This document shows positions 1 to 6,324 of a stretch of DNA of 16,746 nucleotides, piece by piece. Made by a program: the position numbers and the translations under genes. The stretch's first letter is position 1. The number at the start of each line of letters is the position of its first letter. The DNA is taken from positions 1-16,746 of the forward strand of contig NZ_DAMAZC010000086.1 in assembly GCF_032075065.1 (NCBI RefSeq). The letters run 5' to 3'. The DNA is from Atlantibacter sp032075065. Lineage in GTDB: Bacteria > Pseudomonadota > Gammaproteobacteria > Enterobacterales > Enterobacteriaceae. The notes below the pieces were generated by a model. The model worked only from the letters and a program-made list of their open reading frames with translations, was not told the DNA's origin and made no database searches.

Positions 1-49
1 CATCGGGAAGCAGATATTCATGTTGAGTGACCGGGTTGTTTATTCTCAT
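1..49 (-). CDS. Aer-like PAS chemoreceptor, N-terminus only (cut by window edge)
   Basis: Only the first 16 codons lie in the window; they read MRINNPVTQHEYLLPD from an ATG at 49-47. A GAGG ribosome binding site (60-57) sits 7 nt upstream of the ATG. The pattern Met-Arg-x-Asn-x-Pro-Val-Thr-Gln-x-Glu, followed by a Leu-Pro turn, resembles the start of Aer-type energy-taxis receptors. Those proteins carry an FAD- or ligand-binding PAS domain and a C-terminal methyl-accepting signalling domain. No such gene lies beside rseC in E. coli K-12, where lepA is the neighbour. The call rests on remembered family resemblance over a very short stretch, so it is tentative; that a gene starts here is better supported, by the ribosome binding site and start codon. 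Confidence 0.5.
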   Translation of the reverse strand, partial: MRINNPVTQHEYLLPD

Positions 50-727
50 AGCCCGTCCTCATTTAACAATAGAAATTCACTCATAGATCCCCTGGCTGGG
101 TGCGATAAGTTTTTCGAATAGATTATTATTGATTTAATAAAACGTGTGCGTCCGAGCGGTCTCGCGAATTCTCAACGGAATTTATTAAGCTGTAAATAGG
201 AACAATTAAAAAAGAGTCTCCGTTAACCAAATAAATCTTTTAAATTTACATCCTGATAATAATGTTTGACGACGACAACGGCTAAATAAGCTCCTAAGTT
301 AAATTAATGGCTTTTTATTATCCTCATCCAGCACCGCCTTTTATTACTTATAAAGCGTTATATGACCTTTTTATGACGGTCGTAAATCCCCCCACTTGTC
401 AGAGCCCCCTACTGAATTTGGTAGTAGAGTTCACCTGTTCAGGAGCGCCGCTCAGCGCAGGCATCACTCTTAAGCCGCCTTGCGTTTTTCATTGATGAGG
501 GCGCTAAATCATTAGCTTGTGATGAGACAAAACAAATTATTATGATTAACGCCAGGTTCTTTAAAAAGAGACAGGCTGGATCAAATCAATATTAAGTTAA
601 ACATCGAGTTATTACTTATGGTTATTTTTTAATGTAGGCTGGATAACGGATTACGTTATTTCTGGTGGGGAAAATAAATTTAGTTTTGGGTAACATCTGG
701 AGGCGCGATTAAATTAAATTTAAGCCA
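50..727. other. AT-rich intergenic region without convincing genes
   Basis: This stretch separates the partial receptor gene from rseC. Hand counts give about 29% G+C over 181-300 and about 31% over 541-660, well below the flanking genes. A 62-codon plus-strand frame (307-495) has no recognisable family and no good ribosome binding site. An 8-bp inverted repeat, TTAATAAA at 134-141 and TTTATTAA at 181-188, flanks a 39-nt spacer. A short palindrome lies at about 633-650 in sequence vaguely like a decayed REP element. No tRNA, integrase or clear att repeat is visible. The composition suggests foreign DNA of the kind H-NS binds, but that is inference. Confidence 0.6.
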
Positions 728-750
728 GACAATGCCCGTCAGGCATTGTC
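728..750 (-). terminator. Hairpin at the end of the rpoE-rseABC operon, overlapping the rseC stop
   Basis: A perfect 9-bp stem (728-736 with 742-750) closes a 5-nt loop. The rseC stop codon (741-739) lies in the loop. In the transcribed (minus) direction the hairpin is followed by TGGCTTAAATTTAATTTAA. That is U-rich but broken, so this is an imperfect intrinsic terminator or a 3'-end stabiliser. Nothing else ends here. Confidence 0.6.
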
Positions 751-1218
751 CGCTGAAGACGTGGTGTCAATCCGCAGGGCATCAGGCGGTAATCCAATAC
801 TTAAAATAACCGGCTGCCAACTTTCACGACGGCTAAAGGCCGGAGATAAACCTTTCGCCAGCAGGAATCCACCCACGCCGCCTAAAATAGCGCCCGCCAT
901 GGCCGCCAGATCGGTGTGAAACAGCATCTGGAAAAGACCCGCCACAATAAATAAGCCCACCAGCGGGGACATATAAACTAATAGCGCAGAGCCTAACAGG
1001 CTGCCTTCAGCGATACCAAGCTCAACTTTTTGCCCTGCAACCAGAGGTTGATCGCAGGAAACAGTAATCGAATGGCTGCTCTGGGGGCCGAGTTTATTCA
1101 GGATGCGGCTGCCGCAACCTGCACGGGATGCACAGCTGCTGCACGAGGCTTTAACGTCACAACTGACGACCGCTTCGCCATTCTGCCACGAGACTACCGT
1201 GGCCCATTCTTTCATCAT
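739..1218 (-). CDS. rseC: RseC, inner-membrane SoxR-reducing / sigma-E operon protein
   Basis: The product has 159 residues, the same length as E. coli RseC as I remember it. It is an integral inner-membrane protein with a cytoplasmic Cys-rich N-terminal segment (C20, C26, C29, C35; CxxC within CDVKASCSSCASRAGC). Two hydrophobic helices follow, at about 74-99 and 104-121. The family is linked to modulation of sigma-E and, together with the Rsx complex, to reduction of the SoxR iron-sulphur cluster; the Cys residues fit a redox or metal role. The ATG at 1218-1216 overlaps the rseB TGA by 4 nt (ATGA), so translation is probably coupled to rseB. A second ATG follows immediately, so either Met could start the protein. 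It is the last gene of the rpoE operon. Confidence 0.95.
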   Translation of the reverse strand: MMKEWATVVSWQNGEAVVSCDVKASCSSCASRAGCGSRILNKLGPQSSHSITVSCDQPLVAGQKVELGIAEGSLLGSALLVYMSPLVGLFIVAGLFQMLFHTDLAAMAGAILGGVGGFLLAKGLSPAFSRRESWQPVILSIGLPPDALRIDTTSSADNA

Positions 1219-2171
1219 TGCGAAGTAGCCCTAAATTTTACGCTGTCTGCGATACGCTTAGCCGTTTGTGGAGGCAACTCACCCACAATCGTGATTTCCG
1301 CGTTATTGCGCACATCAGAACTAACCGTGCGCCGCCCGGTACGCAGCATCTGGCTGGAACTGGCGGCGCTGGCGCGGTTCACATTCACGGAGAAACTGAA
1401 TAACCCATCGGTATACAGACGAGATTCGACAGGAACATCAATACCCGGTAGCGGTCGGCGACTGCCGGAAACTTCGTTGAATCCCTGCGGCAGCCAGGTT
1501 GGCGCCCAGTTAAAGTTAACCTTCTCCGTTCCGGGGACGGAAAGCAGCGGCGGCAATGTCGCTTTGGCCAGGTTCTGCATAACGGTGCCTGGCGTGTCGT
1601 TAACGATGAATGAAACCACCCGGAACTGTTCCAGGGTTTCGCCATCACGATCGAGCAAGTCAACGCGCATCGGCAGTTTGGTTTGCGAGTCCAGCCAGAC
1701 GATATAGCTGTAGCGCGTGCCGTCCCGCGCAACCACGCGTATAACGTCGCACAAACGATCGGCGATACGCGTTCTACCTACAGAGATAAAGTCATAATAG
1801 GCAGCCAGGCGTTTGAAATCGGTGTAGACCAGCGAAGGTAAGGAATCGACGATGTAATCGCCATTCAGCGTAAAAGGCTCAAGACCAGGCTCAAAATAGC
1901 TGACTTCATTGCCGCGCTGTACTACCTCGCGGCGCGGGCCATCCATTTGCAGTAGCTGAGCCAGCGGTTTGTTATCCAGACGCGCATGGCGATAGCGCAG
2001 CGATTCAACACCCTGCTTATTGATACTGATGAAAGCCAATTCGTAGTTGAGCGACTGACTGGCCTGGTTCATTTGCTGCAACAACGCCTCGGTCGACGGA
2101 TCTGCCGAGGCGTTTGCAGAAAATAACAGGCTGCCAGCCACTAAAGACATAGCACACCAAAGTTGCTTCAT
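1215..2171 (-). CDS. rseB: RseB, periplasmic regulator of anti-sigma factor RseA
   Basis: The protein has 318 residues, as in E. coli. It starts with a Sec signal peptide: Met-Lys, a hydrophobic core at about residues 4-19, and a likely cleavage after Ala23 in ANASA-DPS. The mature protein should have the family's large lipoprotein-like N-terminal domain (about 25-205) and a smaller C-terminal domain (about 215-318). RseB binds the periplasmic part of RseA and protects it from DegS; off-pathway LPS forms displace it, which lets the stress response start. The ATG overlaps the rseA stop by one base (TAATG), and its own stop overlaps the rseC start, so the three reading frames are chained. No damage or odd composition was seen. 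Confidence 0.95.
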   Translation of the reverse strand: MKQLWCAMSLVAGSLLFSANASADPSTEALLQQMNQASQSLNYELAFISINKQGVESLRYRHARLDNKPLAQLLQMDGPRREVVQRGNEVSYFEPGLEPFTLNGDYIVDSLPSLVYTDFKRLAAYYDFISVGRTRIADRLCDVIRVVARDGTRYSYIVWLDSQTKLPMRVDLLDRDGETLEQFRVVSFIVNDTPGTVMQNLAKATLPPLLSVPGTEKVNFNWAPTWLPQGFNEVSGSRRPLPGIDVPVESRLYTDGLFSFSVNVNRASAASSSQMLRTGRRTVSSDVRNNAEITIVGELPPQTAKRIADSVKFRATSQ

Positions 2172-2818
2172 TACTGCGGTTGTGTTCCTAACGTTTGGGT
2201 TCCTGGCACCTGAACAGCGGCTTGCTGAGTCTGGGCCTGTTCAAACTGAAGCTGCTCTGCGTGCAGGCGACGCTGAAGCTCATAGTCCTGAAGCATAGCG
2301 TTGATGCGGCGACGCTGCTCCTGAACCTGCTGCTGGCCCGTACCGCCGGTCGCTTCAGAAGGCACACCCAGGCTAACAGGGCTAGCCTGCCCCATCATAG
2401 GAAGGGTGTTGAAAACCAGTGTTTCAGGTTGCCCTGTTGCTTCGCTCGGCGCGTTGTATTGCTGGACGCCGACGATAACCGCCAGGGAAACGCAAGCAGC
2501 AACGCCAACCTGAGTGATCTGGCTGGCCCAGGGGCGCAGTTTTTTCCAGAACGGCATAGCCTGCCACTGTTGTGGAGCTGGTTGTGATTCTGGAATGAGC
2601 GGTGCGGTCCGATGTACAGGCTCGTTTTCGATCGCCGCCATGACGCGCGCCGAGATATCGAAGTGAATCACATCACCCGTGTCACCGCGCAGGGTGTCGC
2701 GAATGAGGTGATAGCTCTCCCATGATTGCTGAAGCTCTTTGTCATTAGACAAGGCGCTCAGCACTTCACTATCCAGAGACTCACCATCCATTAAAGCGGA
2801 AAGTTTTTCTTTCTGCAT
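2171..2818 (-). CDS. rseA: RseA, membrane-bound anti-sigma-E factor
   Basis: The chosen start, MQKEKLSALMDGE at 2818, gives 215 residues (E. coli has 216). It has an AAGG-type ribosome binding site and lies 31 nt after the rpoE stop. A longer in-frame ATG at 2899 would overlap rpoE and add residues the family lacks. The cytoplasmic domain (about 1-90) binds sigma-E, one transmembrane helix spans about 101-118, and the periplasmic tail is Gln-rich. The DegS site Val148-Ser149 and the RseP site Ala108-Cys109 are both present, as is the VAA end (106-108) that ClpXP would recognise after RseP cutting. Regulated proteolysis therefore looks intact. The E. coli periplasmic tail contacts RseB, and that segment is well conserved here. 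Confidence 0.95.
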   Translation of the reverse strand: MQKEKLSALMDGESLDSEVLSALSNDKELQQSWESYHLIRDTLRGDTGDVIHFDISARVMAAIENEPVHRTAPLIPESQPAPQQWQAMPFWKKLRPWASQITQVGVAACVSLAVIVGVQQYNAPSEATGQPETLVFNTLPMMGQASPVSLGVPSEATGGTGQQQVQEQRRRINAMLQDYELQRRLHAEQLQFEQAQTQQAAVQVPGTQTLGTQPQ

Positions 2819-2849
2819 GCCTAATACCTTTTCCAGTATCCCGCTATCG

Positions 2850-3425
2850 TCAACGCCGGATAAGCGGTTGAACTTTATTATCAATAGCTTCCCGCGCACG
2901 GAAAATGCGGGAACGTACCGTACCGACCGGGCAATCCATGATAGCGGCTATCTCTTCATAGCTCAGGCCATCCAGCTCCCGCAACGTAATTGCCATGCGT
3001 AAATCTTCCGGGAGTGACTCTATGGTACGGAAAACTATCTGTTTCAGTTCTTCAGACAACATTAAGTTCTCAGGGTTCGAAATTTCTTTCAGTGCACCCG
3101 CACTTTCGAAATTTTCCGCGTCAATCGCATCGACATCGCTGGACGGCGGACGACGCCCCTGAGCAACCAGGTAATTTTTAGCTGTATTCACGGCGATCCG
3201 ATAAAGCCAGGTATAAAACGCGCTATCGCCGCGAAAGGAATCCAGGGCGCGATAAGCTTTGATAAAGGATTCCTGCACCACATCAGGCACATCCCCCGAT
3301 GGCACATAGCGAGAAACCAGGCTCGCCACTTTATGCTGGTAGCGAACCACCAGTAAGTTAAACGATTTCTGATCTCCCTTCTGGACCCGCTCAACGAGGA
3401 CCTGATCCGTTAACTGCTCGCTCAT
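2850..3425 (-). CDS. rpoE: RNA polymerase sigma-E (extracytoplasmic stress sigma factor)
   Basis: The protein has 191 residues and is nearly identical to E. coli sigma-E as I recall it. It is an ECF (group 4) sigma factor with region 2 (about 10-90, including the DVVQESF segment and the RALDSFRGDSAFYTWL core) and region 4 with its helix-turn-helix (about 130-185, LSYEEIAAIMDCPVGTVRSR). It directs RNA polymerase to genes for outer-membrane assembly and envelope repair, and to its own operon. The ATG overlaps the stop of a short upstream frame (ATGA). The best Shine-Dalgarno-like stretch, GGGGAG at 3443-3438, is 12 nt from the ATG. That is longer than ideal and suggests coupling to the upstream frame. 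Confidence 0.97.
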   Translation of the reverse strand: MSEQLTDQVLVERVQKGDQKSFNLLVVRYQHKVASLVSRYVPSGDVPDVVQESFIKAYRALDSFRGDSAFYTWLYRIAVNTAKNYLVAQGRRPPSSDVDAIDAENFESAGALKEISNPENLMLSEELKQIVFRTIESLPEDLRMAITLRELDGLSYEEIAAIMDCPVGTVRSRIFRAREAIDNKVQPLIRR

Positions 3426-3487
3426 CCGAGGTAATATCTCCCCAAACCTAATTTCCTCGCGTAATCAAAACTACCTAAACGCTGCAC
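3422..3487 (-). CDS. rseD: rseD-like leader peptide overlapping the rpoE start
   Basis: A frame open from 3514, after an in-frame TGA at 3517-3515, ends in a TGA that shares bases with the rpoE ATG (ATGA overlap). Its C-terminus reads FDYARKLGLGRYYLG. The only plausible conventional start within the sigma-E-driven transcript is GTG at 3487-3485, giving 21 residues, but it lacks a clear ribosome binding site. E. coli is reported to have a leader gene, rseD, translationally coupled to rpoE and involved in repression by CsrA. I recall that frame being longer, about 50 codons. Here the upstream stop limits it to 30 codons, so the start is uncertain. Three GGA triplets (3456-3454, 3441-3439, 3427-3425) are possible CsrA contacts. 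Confidence 0.4.
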   Translation of the reverse strand: MQRLGSFDYARKLGLGRYYLG

Positions 3488-3505
3488 GTCATGAGCAAGC
3501 AGAAG

Positions 3506-3534
3506 AGTAGACTCTCATTAACCGGTAAAGTTCC
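3506..3534 (-). promoter_or_regulatory. Sigma-E-dependent autoregulatory promoter of rpoE
   Basis: GGAACTT at 3534-3528 matches the sigma-E -35 element exactly. After 16 nt comes TCTACT (3511-3506), which fits the looser -10 element. Transcription would start near 3500, about 75 nt upstream of the rpoE ATG. This is the positive feedback promoter known in E. coli. Confidence 0.85.
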
Positions 3535-3812
3535 GTTACGCCTTTGTTTTCTTTCAGCTTTTCCCGGACCGTTGATTTTGATTCATTGGTGGTCCGTCTC
3601 TTTAAGGCTAGCGCTGATATTTCAAGCGTGCTAATCCGCCAGCAGAGTAACGCAAGCCCACCTTTTTTTCACTCTTTAATCGTAGGCTAACGATCTGCTT
3701 CGCAAATATTTTTCACGTTTTTTTTAAGGCGCTTTTAAGAAGTCGCAATCGCCCTTAGCGTTTAGCAGCCGCAACAGGATGCAAAAAAAATGTGCTAACT
3801 GACAAATTGCGG
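3535..3812. other. Divergent intergenic region between rpoE and nadB
   Basis: Apart from the rpoE and nadB sites listed separately, I see no gene here. In E. coli further rpoE promoters lie in the equivalent region. I could not assign any here with confidence. The stretch has several A and T runs near 3661-3730 and 3781-3790, but no strong hairpin. Confidence 0.4.
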
Positions 3813-3821
3813 TGCTATGCT
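3813..3821 (+). promoter_or_regulatory. nadB promoter, extended -10
   Basis: TGCTATGCT at 3813-3821 is an extended -10 (TGn plus TATGCT). The -35 is poor; TGCTAA at 3793-3798 has 17-nt spacing. Transcription would start near 3828, just before the NadR box, so a bound repressor would cover the start site. Confidence 0.6.
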
Positions 3822-3831
3822 GGGCCAACAT

Positions 3832-3849
3832 TGTTTAGTAAATTAAACA
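3832..3849. promoter_or_regulatory. NadR box upstream of nadB
   Basis: TGTTTAGTAAATTAAACA consists of perfect TGTTTA and TAAACA half-sites separated by 6 nt, matching the enterobacterial NadR operator. It ends 6 nt before the nadB ATG, overlaps the leader and lies just downstream of the predicted start site. It should repress nadB when NAD is plentiful. Confidence 0.88.
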
Positions 3850-3855
3850 CACAGC

Positions 3856-5475
3856 ATGAACACAACATCCGAAATGAATTGCGACGTTTTGATTATCGGC
3901 AGCGGTGCGGCGGGACTCTCTCTGGCGCTTCGTCTGGCGGATAACTGCCAGGTTATGGTGTTGAGCAAAGGGCCAGTTAGCGAGGGTTCAACACTTTATG
4001 CCCAAGGTGGAATTGCGGCGGTCTTTGATGAAACCGACAGCATCGATTCCCACGTCGAAGATACGCTTATTGCCGGAGCCGGGATCTGCGATCGCGACGC
4101 GGTAGAATTCGTCGCCAGCAACGCGCGTCGCTGCGTTCAGTGGCTCATCGATCAGGGCGTGTTGTTTGATACGGAAGTGCAGCCAAATGGTGAGGAAAAC
4201 TATCACCTGACCCGCGAGGGGGGGCACAGCCACCGCCGCATTCTGCATGCCGCCGACGCTACCGGCAGAGAAGTCGAAACCACGCTGGTCGGTAAAGCGC
4301 TGGCACATCCTAATATCCGGGTTATCGAACGCAGCAACGCTGTGGATCTTATCATCTCCGATAAAATCGGCCTGCCGGGCACTCGCCGGGTGGTGGGGGC
4401 ATGGATCTGGAACCGCAATAAAGAAGAGGTGGAAACCTGTCGCGCGAAAGCCGTCGTGCTGGCGACGGGTGGCGCATCGAAAGTGTACCAGTACACCACC
4501 AACCCGGATATTTCTTCCGGAGATGGTATTGCTATGGCGTGGCGCGCCGGCTGCCGCGTCGCCAATCTTGAGTTTAACCAGTTCCACCCTACCGCGCTGT
4601 TCCATCCACAGGCGCGCAATTTTTTGCTGACTGAAGCGTTGCGCGGCGAAGGTGCCTATCTTAAGCGCCCGGACGGCACGCGTTTTATGCTTGATTTCGA
4701 TGAACGGGCCGAACTGGCTCCGCGCGATATCGTAGCGCGCGCTATCGATCATGAAATGAAACGCTTAGGCGCGGACTGCATGTATCTTGATATCAGCCAC
4801 AAGCCTGCGGAATTCGTGCGTCAGCATTTCCCGATGATTTATGAAAAGCTGCTCGGCCTGGGGCTTGATTTGACTCGCGATCCTATCCCCATCGTGCCTG
4901 CGGCGCACTATACCTGCGGCGGCGTGATGGTAGATGAAAATGGCCGCACCGACGTTGACGGGCTGTATGCCATTGGCGAAGTCACCTATACCGGCCTGCA
5001 CGGCGCCAACCGCATGGCGTCAAACTCGCTGCTGGAGTGCCTGGTTTACGGCTGGTCGGCGGCGGAAGATATTCAAAAACGGCTGCCGTTCGCCCGCCAG
5101 CCGAAATCCCTGCCCGCCTGGGATGAAAGCCGGGTTGAAGATCCGGATGAACTGGTAGTGATTCAGCATAACTGGCACGAGCTCAGACTGTTTATGTGGG
5201 ATTACGTGGGGATTGTGCGTACCACGCGCCGGCTGGAGCGGGCATTGCGCCGCATCACCATGCTTCAGCAAGAAATTGACGAGTATTACGCCAACTTCCG
5301 CGTGTCGAATAATCTGTTGGAACTGCGCAACCTGGTGCAGGTGGCGGAGCTGATCGTGCGCTGTGCGATGATGCGTAAAGAGAGTCGCGGATTGCATTAC
5401 ACCCTGGATTATCCGGAGTTACAGGAGAATTCGGGGCCGTCGGTGCTCACCCCGCTGGTTCACATAAAAAGATAG
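3856..5475 (+). CDS. nadB: L-aspartate oxidase (NAD biosynthesis)
   Basis: NadB oxidises L-aspartate to iminoaspartate, which NadA condenses with dihydroxyacetone phosphate to quinolinate, the first step of de novo NAD synthesis. The protein has 539 residues (E. coli has 540). The N-terminal FAD-binding motif is DVLIIGSGAAGLSLAL at about 10-25. Typical succinate-dehydrogenase-flavoprotein-family segments follow: the REGGHSHRRILHAADATG stretch (about 120-137), the FNQFHPTAL block (about 240-248), the LRGEGAYL block, the HYTCGGV block (about 351-357) and the ANRMASNSLLECLVYG motif near 385-400. The C-terminal helical domain (about 430-530) is complete. The start follows the NadR box directly. 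The 3' end overlaps the convergent trmN6 gene by 16 bp. Confidence 0.97.
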   Translation: MNTTSEMNCDVLIIGSGAAGLSLALRLADNCQVMVLSKGPVSEGSTLYAQGGIAAVFDETDSIDSHVEDTLIAGAGICDRDAVEFVASNARRCVQWLIDQGVLFDTEVQPNGEENYHLTREGGHSHRRILHAADATGREVETTLVGKALAHPNIRVIERSNAVDLIISDKIGLPGTRRVVGAWIWNRNKEEVETCRAKAVVLATGGASKVYQYTTNPDISSGDGIAMAWRAGCRVANLEFNQFHPTALFHPQARNFLLTEALRGEGAYLKRPDGTRFMLDFDERAELAPRDIVARAIDHEMKRLGADCMYLDISHKPAEFVRQHFPMIYEKLLGLGLDLTRDPIPIVPAAHYTCGGVMVDENGRTDVDGLYAIGEVTYTGLHGANRMASNSLLECLVYGWSAAEDIQKRLPFARQPKSLPAWDESRVEDPDELVVIQHNWHELRLFMWDYVGIVRTTRRLERALRRITMLQQEIDEYYANFRVSNNLLELRNLVQVAELIVRCAMMRKESRGLHYTLDYPELQENSGPSVLTPLVHIKR

Positions 5476-6194
5476 AAGTCCTGGGTCAGGCCGCACCAGG
5501 CGTCGGAGTAACGCTGGTCTGGCCCGCGGATCGCCAGCCGGTCGATAAACAGTTCGCCCGGCGTCGGCGAAAACGCCAGCAGTACGCGGTGCGGTAGCCG
5601 GGTATCATTATCGCAGACATCGGTTCGCAGGCGAATATGCCAGCCCATCTCCTGAGCCTTTAGCGTAAAAGCGGAGCCCGTGGCTTCCGGCAACACTACG
5701 CAGAAACACCCCTCTTCGGTGATTAGCTGCGCCGCGCCGCGTAACAGCGCTTCATGTTCCAGCGAGGTGTTATAGCGGGCAAGCTCGCGCTGCGCGCTGC
5801 CGCACTCCACGCCTTTATCATAAAACGGCGGATTGCTGACGATCAGGTCGTAGCGATGAGAGGCGTCCGGCGTCCAGGTTAGAAAATCTGCCTGATGAAC
5901 CTGGATGCGCCCGGCCCAGGGAGAAGCCTGCGCATTTTCAGCGGCCTGACTGGCGGCATCAGGATCCATTTCAACCGCATCGATAAGTGCCTCATTTGCG
6001 CGCTGGGCCAGCATCAGGGCAATCAGCCCGCTGCCGGTGCCAATATCCAGAATGCGTTTTACGCCCGCCACCGGCGCCCACGCGCCCAGCAAAATCCCAT
6101 CAGTCCCGACCTTCATTGCGCAACGATCGTGGGCAACAAAGAATTGTTTAAAAGTGAAACCATCGCGGCGAAGAAGCGTTTTAGTCGTTGGCAT
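5460..6194 (-). CDS. trmN6: tRNA1(Val) (adenine37-N6)-methyltransferase
   Basis: This enzyme (formerly YfiC) methylates N6 of A37 in valine tRNA with S-adenosylmethionine. The chosen ATG at 6194 gives 244 residues, starting MPTTKTLLRRDGFTFKQF (E. coli has 245). A farther ATG at 6263 would add 23 residues with no family match. The SAM-binding motif DIGTGSG is at 50-56 and the N6-adenine methyltransferase signature NPPF at 121-124. The family's HDRCAMKVGTDGILLGAW segment lies at about 22-39, and the C-terminus ends YLFM. An AGG lies about 8 nt before the chosen start. Its last 16 bases overlap the end of nadB on the opposite strand; no terminator is visible between the two. Confidence 0.93.
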   Translation of the reverse strand: MPTTKTLLRRDGFTFKQFFVAHDRCAMKVGTDGILLGAWAPVAGVKRILDIGTGSGLIALMLAQRANEALIDAVEMDPDAASQAAENAQASPWAGRIQVHQADFLTWTPDASHRYDLIVSNPPFYDKGVECGSAQRELARYNTSLEHEALLRGAAQLITEEGCFCVVLPEATGSAFTLKAQEMGWHIRLRTDVCDNDTRLPHRVLLAFSPTPGELFIDRLAIRGPDQRYSDAWCGLTQDFYLFM

Positions 6195-6272
6195 TATTAC
6201 AACCTGGCAGGGAAACCGTTGTAGCATAGGGTAAAGCATTCGCCTGGAAAAGAGCATAACCATACTAAGTGA

Positions 6273-6300
6273 TGAACATTGCTGCCTTAACGTCTATAAT
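6273..6300 (+). promoter_or_regulatory. srmB sigma-70 promoter
   Basis: TATAAT at 6295-6300 is a perfect -10. TGAACA at 6273-6278 is a 4/6 -35 with 16-nt spacing. The start site would be near 6307, giving a leader of about 18 nt with a GAGGT ribosome binding site. Confidence 0.65.
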
Positions 6301-6324
6301 CGGCGGCCCACACTGAGGTAGAAA

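Noticed and set aside
105..145. Possible flagellar sigma-28 promoter for the partial receptor gene
   Set aside because: On the minus strand a TAAA is followed after 14 nt by TTCGAAAA, only 5 of 8 to the -10 consensus and with the wrong spacing; too weak to annotate.
307..495. 62-codon plus-strand frame in the AT-rich interval
   Set aside because: No ribosome binding site, no recognisable family, and composition like the surrounding non-coding DNA; a chance frame is more likely.
628..668. REP-like element (TGTAGGCTGGATAAC with a nearby palindrome)
   Set aside because: Only the first part resembles a REP sequence and no second unit is present; at most a decayed remnant.
1..738. Prophage Gifsy-1 end or attachment site
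   Set aside because: Location fits the Gifsy-1 junction, but no integrase, phage gene or att core repeat could be recognised in this interval.
1030..1707. 225-codon plus-strand frame across rseC and rseB
   Set aside because: Antisense shadow of well-supported genes on the minus strand.
3988..4752. 254-codon minus-strand frame inside nadB
   Set aside because: Antisense shadow of nadB, with no homology I recognise and no ribosome binding site.
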